Shown: piece by piece, positions 1 to 6,678 of the stretch
Position numbering within the stretch: the first letter of the stretch is position 1
Layout: each line of letters starts with the position of its first letter
Source: CAYZAW01 sp964476505
GTDB lineage: Bacteria; Bacillota; Clostridia; Christensenellales; CAG-138
Length of the DNA stretch: 8,122 bases
Direction: 5' to 3'
Assembly: GCA_964476505.1 (NCBI GenBank)
Contig: CAYZAW010000066.1
Location: 1 to 8,122, forward strand
Program-made: the position numbers and the translations under genes
The notes under the pieces: model-generated
The model's input: the letters and a program-made list of their open reading frames with translations, nothing else
The model's database searches: none
Told to the model about the DNA's origin: nothing

Positions 1-713
1 ACACCACCACCGAAAAGGCGTCCGCGCACTTTGCTGGCGGTGCGAAGAAAGTCGTTATTTCCGCTCCCTCCTCCGATGCTCCCATGTTCGTTATGGGCGT
101 AAACCAGGAGAAGTACACCAAGGACATGAAGGTCGTTTCCAACGCAAGCTGCACCACCAACTGCTTGGCACCTCTGGCGAAGGTCATTCATGACAACTTC
201 GGCATCGTAGAAGGCCTCATGACCACCGTGCATGCTACCACCGCTACCCAGAAGACCGTTGACGGCCCCTCCAAGAAGGACTGGCGCGGCGGCCGCGGCG
301 CGGCGTTCAACATCATCCCCAGCTCCACCGGCGCAGCCAAGGCTGTTGGCAAGGTCATTCCTGACCTGAACGGCAAGCTCACCGGCATGTCCTTCCGCGT
401 TCCCACCGCCGACGTTTCCGTGGTAGACCTGACCTGCCGCCTGGCAAAGGGTGCTTCCTACGACGAGATCAAGAAGGTCATGAAGGCCGCTTCCGAGAGC
501 AAAGAGTGGAAGGGCATCATCGGTTACACCGACGAGAAGGTCGTTTCCAGCGACTTCATCACCGACTCCCGTACCTCCATCTTCGACGCCGATGCCGGTA
601 TCAGCCTGAACGACAACTTCGTGAAGCTGGTTGCTTGGTACGACAACGAGTGGGGTTATTCCAACAAGGTTTGCGACCTCATTGCACACATGGCCGAGGT
701 TGACGCAAAATAA
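1..713 (+). CDS. gap: Glyceraldehyde-3-phosphate dehydrogenase, C-terminal part (5' truncated by window edge)
   Basis: This cytosolic glycolytic enzyme oxidises glyceraldehyde 3-phosphate with NAD+ and phosphate to 1,3-bisphosphoglycerate. The frame is open from base 3 and reads TTTEKASAHFAGGAKKVV before the first internal Met at base 84, so the gene begins outside the window; about 236 residues of a usual 330-340 are present. The active-site block SNASCTTNC, with the nucleophilic Cys, is encoded near bases 138-164. Further hallmarks are TTVHATTATQ, the phosphate-site block IIPSSTGAAKAVGKV, RVPTADVSVVDL and the C-terminal WYDNEWGYSNKV. The HATTATQKTVDGPS and DWRGGRGA blocks are those of the eukaryote/gammaproteobacterial GapA branch rather than the Bacillus branch; from memory, several gut Clostridia share this. 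Codons are strongly C-ending (acc, aac, gac, ttc, atc), more so than downstream, as expected for a very highly expressed gene. A hairpin terminator follows. Identity is essentially certain. Confidence 0.98.
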   Translation, partial: TTTEKASAHFAGGAKKVVISAPSSDAPMFVMGVNQEKYTKDMKVVSNASCTTNCLAPLAKVIHDNFGIVEGLMTTVHATTATQKTVDGPSKKDWRGGRGAAFNIIPSSTGAAKAVGKVIPDLNGKLTGMSFRVPTADVSVVDLTCRLAKGASYDEIKKVMKAASESKEWKGIIGYTDEKVVSSDFITDSRTSIFDADAGISLNDNFVKLVAWYDNEWGYSNKVCDLIAHMAEVDAK

Positions 714-734
714 CAAACCGGAACCTCCGGATTT

Positions 735-766
735 ACAAAGAGCCGTCTTTTGACGGCTCTTTGTGT
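735..766 (+). terminator. Rho-independent terminator after gap
   Basis: A perfect 13-base-pair inverted repeat (735-747 with 752-764, core AGAGCCGTC/GACGGCTCT) closes a TTTT loop and runs into a T-rich tail (TTTGTGTTAT). It starts 22 bases after the gap stop codon. A-rich bases on the left arm pair with the first T's of the tail, so it could also work weakly on the other strand. A smaller hairpin (CCGGA/TCCGG, 718-730) precedes it. Confidence 0.88.
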
Positions 767-811
767 TATCCGGCGGATTATCGCATAGAATGAGCCGGGA
801 GGGGAACTGAT

Positions 812-1981
812 ATGAAAAAACGCCCGGTCATACTTGCTATTACGGTTGTATTTACTATTTTTCAATTCTATATGCCGGCCTACGCCACGCATGACGAGCA
901 GGAGGCGTTGACCGCCTTTTCTCCAAGCGTCAGCGCGGGTGCTTTCCTGCTAGCGGAAGCCACTACGCTGACTCCTATTGCTGCAGAAAACGCGGAAGCA
1001 AAGCTGCCGGTAGCGGGGCTTGCCAAGCTCCCTGCGCTGCTGGTGCTGTGCGAAGCCATGGACATCTCTCAGATCACGCCCGAGCAGGAGGTGACCGTAA
1101 GCCGCGAAGCGGCGTCCGTTGGCGGCCCCACAGCATTTATAGAAACGAACGAAACGATTGCCGCCTCGGAATTGATTAAGGCCGCCTGCATGATCTGCGC
1201 AGGAGATGCCATGTATGCGCTGGGAGAAGCGTTAACGGGCTCCGGCAGTGCTTTTTTGGAGCGAATCAACACGCGCATGGCCTTGATGGATAAAAGCGTA
1301 ACGCTTACCGACCCCATGGGGAACGGTTTAACGCTTAGCGCCAAAAATCTGGTGCAGCTTGGACAGTCGCTAAACGCCAGCAAAACCTTTCGCGCGCATG
1401 CGGGCATGACATTGGAAACGATACTGCATGCGGACGGACGGGAAACAGAGCTGGTAAACGCCAATAAACTGCTGCGGGGTTACGCGGGCTGTACAGGTAT
1501 TGCCACAGGTTCCTCCCAGCAGGACGGCTATATGGGCCTGTTTTATGTGACCAGAGGCGATACGTCGATGTTTTGCGCTGTTGTAAGCTGTAAAAATTCC
1601 TCAGAGCGGTTTTCCATGGCAGCGGAGCTGCTGGACTATGCCTTTACCGCCGTCAAGGCAACAGTGCTTGCCACTGAAGGACAGGTGATGGTGGAAAACA
1701 TCAAGGTCAGCGGAGGAATGCGGCGGGAAGTGAACCTGATCGCAAAAGAAGGCGTAACAGTGATACTGGAGCAAACAGCGGGCGAGCTTGTAGAAAAAAG
1801 GGAGCTTCCGGAGGCGTTAACAGCGCCGCTATCCGCAACGGATACGGTAGGAAAAATCATGTATGAAACGGCGGAGGGAAAGCAGCTTGCTGTGGTGGAG
1901 CTTATTCCGCAATACGAAGTGGAAACCGCGGGGTTTCGCGACAGGATTCGCGAAGTACTACTGATGTATCTTAGGAATTGA
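812..1981 (+). CDS. Exported DacF/PBP5-like D-alanyl-D-alanine carboxypeptidase homologue, probably catalytically inactive
   Basis: This 389-residue protein has the layout of family S11 D,D-carboxypeptidases, which normally remove the terminal D-Ala of peptidoglycan stem peptides outside the membrane. A signal peptide covers residues 1-25 (MKKR, hydrophobic core, likely cut after AYA). The peptidase domain spans about 35-280. A PBP5_C-like beta domain (about 285-365) and an amphipathic tail (ETAGFRDRIREVLLMYLRN) that could lie on the membrane follow, as in DacF. The catalytic motifs are altered: where SxxK is expected there is GLAK (69-72), so the nucleophilic Ser is Gly; where SxN is expected there is CAG (129-131, in ICAGDAMYAL); where KTG is expected there is ATG (231-233, in GCTGIATGSS). 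The surrounding sequence (LLVLCEAMD, LVNANKLLRGY) aligns well, so these are substitutions, not misreading. The frame is intact, which argues for a maintained non-catalytic role such as peptidoglycan binding or scaffolding. The ATG has a GGGAGGGG ribosome site 7 bases upstream. Family assignment is firm; inactivity is inference. Confidence 0.88.
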   Translation: MKKRPVILAITVVFTIFQFYMPAYATHDEQEALTAFSPSVSAGAFLLAEATTLTPIAAENAEAKLPVAGLAKLPALLVLCEAMDISQITPEQEVTVSREAASVGGPTAFIETNETIAASELIKAACMICAGDAMYALGEALTGSGSAFLERINTRMALMDKSVTLTDPMGNGLTLSAKNLVQLGQSLNASKTFRAHAGMTLETILHADGRETELVNANKLLRGYAGCTGIATGSSQQDGYMGLFYVTRGDTSMFCAVVSCKNSSERFSMAAELLDYAFTAVKATVLATEGQVMVENIKVSGGMRREVNLIAKEGVTVILEQTAGELVEKRELPEALTAPLSATDTVGKIMYETAEGKQLAVVELIPQYEVETAGFRDRIREVLLMYLRN

Positions 1982-2006
1982 TAGGCATTGGTCTCCCGCG
2001 TTCTTA

Positions 2007-2035
2007 TTGATTAGCGGCGGCTTTTCCCGTATAAT
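2007..2035 (+). promoter_or_regulatory. Sigma-A-type promoter for the M50 protease-scpA-scpB operon
   Basis: A -35 box TTGATT (2007-2012) is separated by exactly 17 bases from a perfect TATAAT (2030-2035). Transcription would start near 2042, leaving a leader of about 24 bases that carries the AGGAGG ribosome site. It lies 25 bases after the stop of the carboxypeptidase-like gene, where no convincing terminator is seen, so some read-through into the operon is possible. Confidence 0.8.
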
Positions 2036-2050
2036 GAACAAAGAACGTTT

Positions 2051-2056
2051 AGGAGG
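2051..2056 (+). promoter_or_regulatory. Ribosome binding site that fixes a TTG start
   Basis: A full AGGAGG lies 9 bases before the TTG at 2066. No ATG or GTG in this frame sits at a suitable distance from it, so this site is the main reason for choosing TTG. Confidence 0.8.
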
Positions 2057-2065
2057 CGCCTTTCT

Positions 2066-2767
2066 TTGAGTATTATTAACAGTCTGTTGAGCGATCCGGG
2101 CGGATACCTGTTGAATCTGCTTTACAGCTTACCGGCTATTTTGATCGCTTTGTCCTTTCACGAATGGGCACATGCCTTTGCTGCGTACAAGCTGGGAGAC
2201 CCCACCGCAAGAAACTTAGGCCGCATGACCGTGAACCCGCTGCATCATATCGATACATTGGGCTTTTTGATGTTGATTTTGGTTCGCTTTGGCTGGGCCA
2301 AGCCTGTGCCTGTAAACATGCGTAATTTTAAAAAGCCCCGGCGGGACGATATCATCGTGTCCTTGGCGGGCATTACAACGAATTTTTTGCTTGCCATCGT
2401 TTCTATGCTCGTAATTTACGTGTTTGGCGTGTTGGGCGGCAGCAATGCGGCAATCGCCAACATCCTGTATTACTTTTTGACCATCAATTTAGGCTTGATG
2501 CTCTTTAACCTAATTCCCTTACCGCCGCTGGACGGCTCGCATGTGGTGGAAAGCCTGCTCATTAGGAAGGTTGGCCCCAAGCCCTTTTACTGGCTGTCCC
2601 GTTACGGCGGGATCATACTCATCGTTCTTTTGATAACGGGCGTATTAACGGGGATTTTGTCTGCCGCTATGAACTGGATCATGTTCGGGCTTTCCTCGTT
2701 GTTTGACTCCATCTTCCAATTCCCGGGCTTTGCCTATTTATTTGCCGTGATGGTGGGAGGCGTTTAA
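2066..2767 (+). CDS. Site-2 protease family (M50) membrane zinc metalloprotease
   Basis: This 233-residue polytopic membrane protein belongs to the small S2P/M50 group (Rip/YwhC-like), which cuts substrates inside the lipid bilayer. The zinc motif HEWAH (32-36) lies at the end of the first hydrophobic segment, and the second signature NLIPLPPLDG (148-157) supplies the third zinc ligand, Asp156. Hydrophobic segments lie near 15-40, 65-75, 97-121, 130-152 and 180-207. No PDZ or CBS domain is present, so this is the minimal form of the family, and its length is normal. Translation begins at TTG behind a full AGGAGG. The stop overlaps the ATG of scpA by one base (TAATG), which suggests translational coupling. 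An M50 protease next to scpA-scpB is a recurrent arrangement in Firmicutes. The substrate is unknown. Confidence 0.93.
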   Translation: MSIINSLLSDPGGYLLNLLYSLPAILIALSFHEWAHAFAAYKLGDPTARNLGRMTVNPLHHIDTLGFLMLILVRFGWAKPVPVNMRNFKKPRRDDIIVSLAGITTNFLLAIVSMLVIYVFGVLGGSNAAIANILYYFLTINLGLMLFNLIPLPPLDGSHVVESLLIRKVGPKPFYWLSRYGGIILIVLLITGVLTGILSAAMNWIMFGLSSLFDSIFQFPGFAYLFAVMVGGV

Positions 2768-3534
2768 TGGCTGTATACGAGGTACATCTCAGCCAGTTTG
2801 ACGGCCCTTTGGATCTGCTTTTGCATTTGATAGAAAGTGCGGAGGTGGATATTAAAGATATTTTCGTTTCGGAGATCACGGCGCAGTATATCGCCTATAT
2901 GTCGGAAATCGAAACGCTGGATATGGATACCGCCAGTGAGTTTTTGACCATGGCGGCTACGCTTTTATACATTAAATCGCGGCAGCTTTTGCCGCGTCCG
3001 CCCAAGGACGAAACGGAGGAGGAAGACCCGGAGCAGGTGTTGATCAGACAACTCCGGGAATACAAGGCCTTCAAGCAGGCGGGGGAGGAACTTCGCGCAT
3101 TGTACGAGAGTGCAAAAGGCGCGTTCACGCGGCTGCCCGAGGAGATCACGCTGGGCCCGCAGGAGGTCAACCTTTCCGGCGCAACGCTGGATCAACTGTA
3201 CGAAGCCTTTTTTACCTTATTACATACAGAACGCGAGGAAGCGCCCATAAACCCTTTGCACCGCGTGCGGCAGGACGAATACACGGTGCGTTCCCAGATC
3301 GTGATGATTCGCGAAAAGCTGCGGGAAAAGAGCGAGATCGGCTTTATGGAGCTGTTTTCAGGGCAGGCAAGCAAGGTGGAAATGATCGCTACCTTTATGG
3401 CGCTTTTGGAAATGATTGCGCATGGGGAGATCGAGCTGCATCAAAGCAAACCCTTTACGCCCATCCATCTGCAAATGAAAGCGCTTTTGGAGGACGACGA
3501 GGATACGGATTACATGGACGAGTACGAAGTGTGA
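2767..3534 (+). CDS. scpA: Segregation and condensation protein A (kleisin)
   Basis: ScpA is the kleisin subunit of the bacterial Smc-ScpA-ScpB condensin, which compacts and separates newly copied chromosomes. It bridges the Smc head and neck and carries ScpB on its middle part. The 255-residue product has the N-terminal signature FDGPLDLLLHLI (11-22), the helical segment ATLLYIKSRQLLP (64-76) typical of the Smc-neck binding region, an acidic linker (ETEEEDPEQ, 82-90), and a C-terminal winged helix (about 172-237). An acidic tail (DDEDTDYMDEYEV) ends the protein. The length is normal. The ATG overlaps the preceding stop by one base and has GGGAGG 6 bases upstream, inside the protease gene. 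scpB follows after 7 bases, so the partners are made together. Confidence 0.97.
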   Translation: MAVYEVHLSQFDGPLDLLLHLIESAEVDIKDIFVSEITAQYIAYMSEIETLDMDTASEFLTMAATLLYIKSRQLLPRPPKDETEEEDPEQVLIRQLREYKAFKQAGEELRALYESAKGAFTRLPEEITLGPQEVNLSGATLDQLYEAFFTLLHTEREEAPINPLHRVRQDEYTVRSQIVMIREKLREKSEIGFMELFSGQASKVEMIATFMALLEMIAHGEIELHQSKPFTPIHLQMKALLEDDEDTDYMDEYEV

Positions 3535-3541
3535 GGAAAGC

Positions 3542-4090
3542 ATGAAGAACGAAGAGATCATGGCAGCCATAGAATGCATGCTGTTTGTAGCGGGGGATGC
3601 AGTGCCTGTTATTGAACTGCAGCGGGTGCTTGGCTTAACGGATATCGAGCTAAAGCCGGTTCTGTACGATATGGAAAAGGCGTATCAGGCGAAGCCCAGA
3701 GGCATTTGCCTGTTATTAACGGAAGAAACAGCGCAGCTTTGCTCAAACAGGGCATACTCCGAATATGTGGAGCAGCTGATTCAGCCGGCGCAAAGCCGCA
3801 CCTTTTCGCAAAGCTTACTAGAAACGCTTGCGGTGGTGGCATACCGGCAGCCTGCAACCAGAGCGGATGTGGAGAACGTGCGCGGCGTTCGCTGCGAATA
3901 CGCTGTAAGCCAATTGGTAAAGCTGAACATGATAGAAGTGGTTGGGCGCAAGGAGGCGATCGGCCGCCCGGTGCTGTACGCAACAACAGATGCATTTTTA
4001 AGGCAGTTTGGGTTGCATGCCGTTACGGAGCTTCCAAATTACGAAGCGTATTCCGAGGGAGAAGTGCCGCTGCCAGAGTTGACCGTATAA
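3542..4090 (+). CDS. scpB: Segregation and condensation protein B
   Basis: ScpB is a dimeric double winged-helix protein that binds the central part of ScpA and helps regulate the Smc ring. The 182-residue product starts with IMAAIECMLFVAGDAV (6-21, first winged helix). It carries the family signature LETLAVVAYRQPATRADV (93-110) with NVRGV just after, and ends the second winged helix with the wing GRKEAIGRPVLYATTDAF (135-152). The length is typical. The ribosome site GAGGAA overlaps the scpA stop codon and lies close to the ATG, so expression is coupled to scpA. A promoter for guaB begins 6 bases after the stop, and no terminator lies between, so operon transcripts probably also read into guaB. 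Confidence 0.97.
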   Translation: MKNEEIMAAIECMLFVAGDAVPVIELQRVLGLTDIELKPVLYDMEKAYQAKPRGICLLLTEETAQLCSNRAYSEYVEQLIQPAQSRTFSQSLLETLAVVAYRQPATRADVENVRGVRCEYAVSQLVKLNMIEVVGRKEAIGRPVLYATTDAFLRQFGLHAVTELPNYEAYSEGEVPLPELTV

Positions 4091-4095
4091 CGCTC

Positions 4096-4124
4096 TTGAC
4101 AGCACAAGCCGCTGCCGATACACT
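4096..4124 (+). promoter_or_regulatory. Sigma-A-type promoter for guaB
   Basis: A perfect TTGACA (4096-4101) is followed by a 17-base spacer and TACACT (4119-4124, 4 of 6 matches to TATAAT). The start of transcription would be near 4131, giving a leader of only about 23 bases, which holds the ribosome site GAGGGGGA (4139-4146). The leader is too short for a purine riboswitch, and none is visible. Confidence 0.7.
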
Positions 4125-4153
4125 TAAACGAAAAACATGAGGGGGATTGTATT

Positions 4154-5623
4154 ATGGAGGAGAGAAACAGCGACAAAATTGTGATGGACGGCCTCACGTT
4201 TGACGATGTGCTTTTGCTGCCGCAAGCGTCATCCGTGACGCCGAACATGGTTTCCTTAGGAACCGACCTAACCAAAACGATACATCTAAACATCCCGATG
4301 CTTTCCGCTGCCATGGATACGGTCACGGAATTTCGCATGGCGATCGCCATGGCGCGGGCAGGCGGTATCGGCATCATCCATAAAAACATGTCCATTGAGG
4401 AACAAGCCTCTCATGTAGATAAAGTAAAGCGCTCGGAGCATGGCGTGATCGTAGACCCGTTTTTCCTCTCTCCCGATCATGTTGTGGGCGATGCCATGCA
4501 GCTCATGGAGCGGTATCGCATTTCCGGCGTTCCCATCACGGTTGATGGCAAGCTGGTAGGCATCCTTACCAATCGCGACCTTCGCTTTATCGACGATAAA
4601 ACCATCCCCATCCATGAGTTGATGACAAGTAAGAATTTGATCACCGCCCCTGAGGGCACCACCTTGGACGAGGCCAAGGAGATATTACGCACACATCGCA
4701 TCGAAAAGCTGCCCATTGTGGACAAGCAAGGCTATTTAAAGGGTCTTATCACCATCAAGGATATCGAAAAAGCCATACAGTATCCCAATTCCGCTAAGGA
4801 CGCTAACGGCAGGCTGTTAGCAGGCGCGGCGGTTGGCGTTTCCAAGGATACGATGGAGCGCGTGGAAGCGTTGCAGGCAGCCAAGGCGGATTTGATTGCC
4901 ATCGACACCGCCCACGGGCACAGCATGGGCGTTTTGGAAACCATAAAGAAGGTGCATCAAGCCTTCCCGCATATGGAGATCATGGCGGGCAACGTGGCAA
5001 CGGCAGAGGGCGCGGAGGCGTTGATCAACGCGGGCGTGTCCGCCGTAAAGGTTGGTATTGGCCCCGGCAGCATTTGCACCACACGCGTTGTAGCGGGCAT
5101 TGGCGTTCCGCAGATCACCGCGGTGATCGAATGCGCTAAGGTCGCAAAGAAATACAACATCCCCGTCGTTGCAGACGGCGGCATCAAATATTCCGGGGAT
5201 ATCACAAAAGCCATCGCGGCAGGCGCTGCGGCGGTCATGCTGGGCAGCCTGTTGGCGGGCACGGACGAAAGCCCGGGGGAGACCGAGCTGTTTCAGGGCA
5301 GACGGTTCAAGGTATATCGCGGCATGGGTTCTCTTGCAGCTATGGAAAAGGGCAGCAAGGACAGGTATTTCCAAGAGGATGCGAAAAAGCTGGTGCCGGA
5401 GGGCGTGGAAGGGCGCGTTCCTTACAAAGGGCCTGCGTCGGAATCGCTGTTCCAGCTTTGCGGGGGCTTACGGAGCGGCATGGGATACTGCGGTACGCCA
5501 ACCATCAAGGATTTGCAGGAAAAGGGCAAGTTCGTGCGTATCACCGGGGCGGGCTTGATCGAAAGCCATCCCCACGACGTGTATATTACCAAAGAAGCGC
5601 CCAACTACTCGGCGCACGAATAA
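4154..5623 (+). CDS. guaB: Inosine-5'-monophosphate dehydrogenase
   Basis: GuaB oxidises IMP to XMP with NAD+, the committed and rate-setting step of guanine nucleotide synthesis in the cytosol. The 489-residue length matches bacterial IMPDH. The barrel starts with LTFDDVLLLPQ (14-24). Two CBS domains, the usual nucleotide-sensing module, are inserted at about 95-210. The barrel then resumes with DTAHGHS (251-257), the catalytic loop GIGPGSICTTR (301-311) with Cys308, the phosphate-binding DGGIKYSGD (341-349), YRGMGS (388-393), and the flap with the Arg404-Tyr405 pair. All expected catalytic residues are present. The ATG is 7 bases after GAGGGGGA. The gene has its own promoter directly behind scpB and ends at a terminator shared with convergent birA. 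Confidence 0.98.
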   Translation: MEERNSDKIVMDGLTFDDVLLLPQASSVTPNMVSLGTDLTKTIHLNIPMLSAAMDTVTEFRMAIAMARAGGIGIIHKNMSIEEQASHVDKVKRSEHGVIVDPFFLSPDHVVGDAMQLMERYRISGVPITVDGKLVGILTNRDLRFIDDKTIPIHELMTSKNLITAPEGTTLDEAKEILRTHRIEKLPIVDKQGYLKGLITIKDIEKAIQYPNSAKDANGRLLAGAAVGVSKDTMERVEALQAAKADLIAIDTAHGHSMGVLETIKKVHQAFPHMEIMAGNVATAEGAEALINAGVSAVKVGIGPGSICTTRVVAGIGVPQITAVIECAKVAKKYNIPVVADGGIKYSGDITKAIAAGAAAVMLGSLLAGTDESPGETELFQGRRFKVYRGMGSLAAMEKGSKDRYFQEDAKKLVPEGVEGRVPYKGPASESLFQLCGGLRSGMGYCGTPTIKDLQEKGKFVRITGAGLIESHPHDVYITKEAPNYSAHE

Positions 5624-5692
5624 CAGCATAAATCAGTGATTAAGGCACAGAAAAGGGCGGATGAACACATCCGCCCTTGCTATTTATGCTGT
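5623..5692. repeat. Outer inverted repeat enclosing the shared terminator
   Basis: ACAGCATAAAT at 5623-5633 is the exact reverse complement of ATTTATGCTGT at 5682-5692. The 11-base arms enclose the whole inner hairpin, so the transcript could form a long interrupted stem. The left arm shares one base with the last base of the guaB stop codon. Confidence 0.7.
5653..5678. terminator. Bidirectional terminator between convergent guaB and birA
   Basis: A perfect 11-base-pair stem (AAGGGCGGATG, 5653-5663, with CATCCGCCCTT, 5668-5678) closes an AACA loop. On the minus strand the stem is followed by TTTTCT, a good U-tract for birA. On the plus strand the tail is weaker (TTGCTATTTAT). It sits 30 bases after the guaB stop and 25 bases beyond the birA stop. 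Confidence 0.85.
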
Positions 5693-5702
5693 ACTGTTGG
5701 CG

Positions 5703-6674
5703 TTATCGAACGGATACATCGCCCGCGCTTACGGTATGCAGTGTTCCGTCGGCGGTGCGTAACAGCAGCCGCCCCAGTTCGTCTACATCCTCCACGGTGC
5801 CCGTGCGGGTGTCTGTAATGCCAATCACGTTTACCTGCCGCCCAATGGTGCCGCAAACGCGCCTGTAATCGCACAGCAGCGCTTCGTAAGCAATATCGCT
5901 CTCACAGGCTGCATATAACGGCTCTAGCGCTTCCAGAAGCCTTGAGAGGACTTTTGTGCGGTCGTAGACGCTGCCGCTTTCTAATCGCATGGAGGAGGCT
6001 GTAGAAATCAGCTCCTCCGGAAAAACGGTACTGTTCACGTTTAAACCTATACCAACGATCACGGCTTCCAAATCCTCCAGCGTGCCTTCCATTTCTAAAA
6101 GGATACCGCAGAGCTTTTTCCCGTTTACCAAAATATCATTGGGCCATTTGATAGAAGCCGGAATGCCGTAGCCTTGCAGCAGCCGGTATACGCCAAGGGC
6201 GGTGGCGATTGTAAAGCGCGGAGCCTTTGCCGTTTCCAGGTTGGGACGCAGTAAAAGGCTTACATACAGGTTTTCAAAGGGAACGGAAACCCAGCCGCGC
6301 CCGCGCCTGCCGCGACCCTCCGTTTGCTCCTCCGCAATAACTGCAAGCCCGTGCGAAGCGCCCTCTCTTGCGAAGCGCTTTGCCTGCCTATTGGTGGAAT
6401 CCGTTTGCCGAAAATACTGTACCTGCTTTCCAAGAGCGGCTGTGCGGCAAAGTGCGGGCAAAGCTTCCTCAATGGGTGGCGCTGGCTCTGCAAGCAGGCG
6501 ATAGCCGCAATTGGTAACGGCATCGATCTTCGCGCCGCTTTTTTGCAGCGCCTGCATATGCTTCCATACGGCGGTGCGGGAGACGCCCAAACGCTCGCTA
6601 ATGGCTTGCCCGGACAAAAACTCTCCGCGCTCTTCTTGTAGCATGTGCAGTATTTTATCCCGAATTTCACTCAT
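5703..6674 (-). CDS. birA: Bifunctional biotin-[acetyl-CoA-carboxylase] ligase and biotin operon repressor
   Basis: BirA makes biotinyl-5'-AMP from biotin and ATP and joins biotin to the lysine of carboxyl carrier proteins; with a DNA-binding domain it also represses biotin genes. The 323-residue product starts with a winged helix (about 1-62), whose recognition part is SGQAISERLGVSRTAVWKHM (21-40), so it is the two-function class. The ligase core has TDSTN (91-95), the biotinyl-AMP loop GRGRRGRGW (120-128), KWPNDI (176-181), KLCGIL (187-192) and GIGLNVN (208-214). A C-terminal SH3-like domain follows (about 277-320, TGTVEDVDELGRLLL). All key motifs look intact. The ATG lies 4 bases after the recX stop, with a modest AGGT ribosome site overlapping that stop. 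No target operator (a long inverted repeat before biotin genes) was found here. Confidence 0.97.
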   Translation of the reverse strand: MSEIRDKILHMLQEERGEFLSGQAISERLGVSRTAVWKHMQALQKSGAKIDAVTNCGYRLLAEPAPPIEEALPALCRTAALGKQVQYFRQTDSTNRQAKRFAREGASHGLAVIAEEQTEGRGRRGRGWVSVPFENLYVSLLLRPNLETAKAPRFTIATALGVYRLLQGYGIPASIKWPNDILVNGKKLCGILLEMEGTLEDLEAVIVGIGLNVNSTVFPEELISTASSMRLESGSVYDRTKVLSRLLEALEPLYAACESDIAYEALLCDYRRVCGTIGRQVNVIGITDTRTGTVEDVDELGRLLLRTADGTLHTVSAGDVSVR

Positions 6675-6678
6675 ATAG

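Noticed and set aside
713..811. A promoter for the carboxypeptidase-like gene (TTGTGT near 761 and TAGAAT at 786-791)
   Set aside because: The -35 box matches poorly (3 of 6), the spacer is 19 bases and it overlaps the gap terminator. A start here is needed unless read-through serves, but this pair is too weak to annotate.
3609..3995. 128-residue minus-strand open frame opposite scpB
   Set aside because: Antisense to conserved scpB, with low-complexity Pro/Ala/Ser/Arg composition and no start context.
3706..4140. 144-residue plus-strand open frame overlapping scpB
   Set aside because: It lies in another frame of the clearly identified scpB, has no family features and crosses the guaB promoter; it is a shadow frame.
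4091..4153. Purine riboswitch or other structured leader before guaB
   Set aside because: The expected leader is about 23 bases and contains no three-way-junction elements; the space is too short.
4817..5374. 185-residue minus-strand open frame opposite guaB
   Set aside because: It is antisense to the conserved IMPDH barrel; its His-, Arg- and Cys-rich composition is typical of reverse readings, with no ribosome site or recognisable domain.
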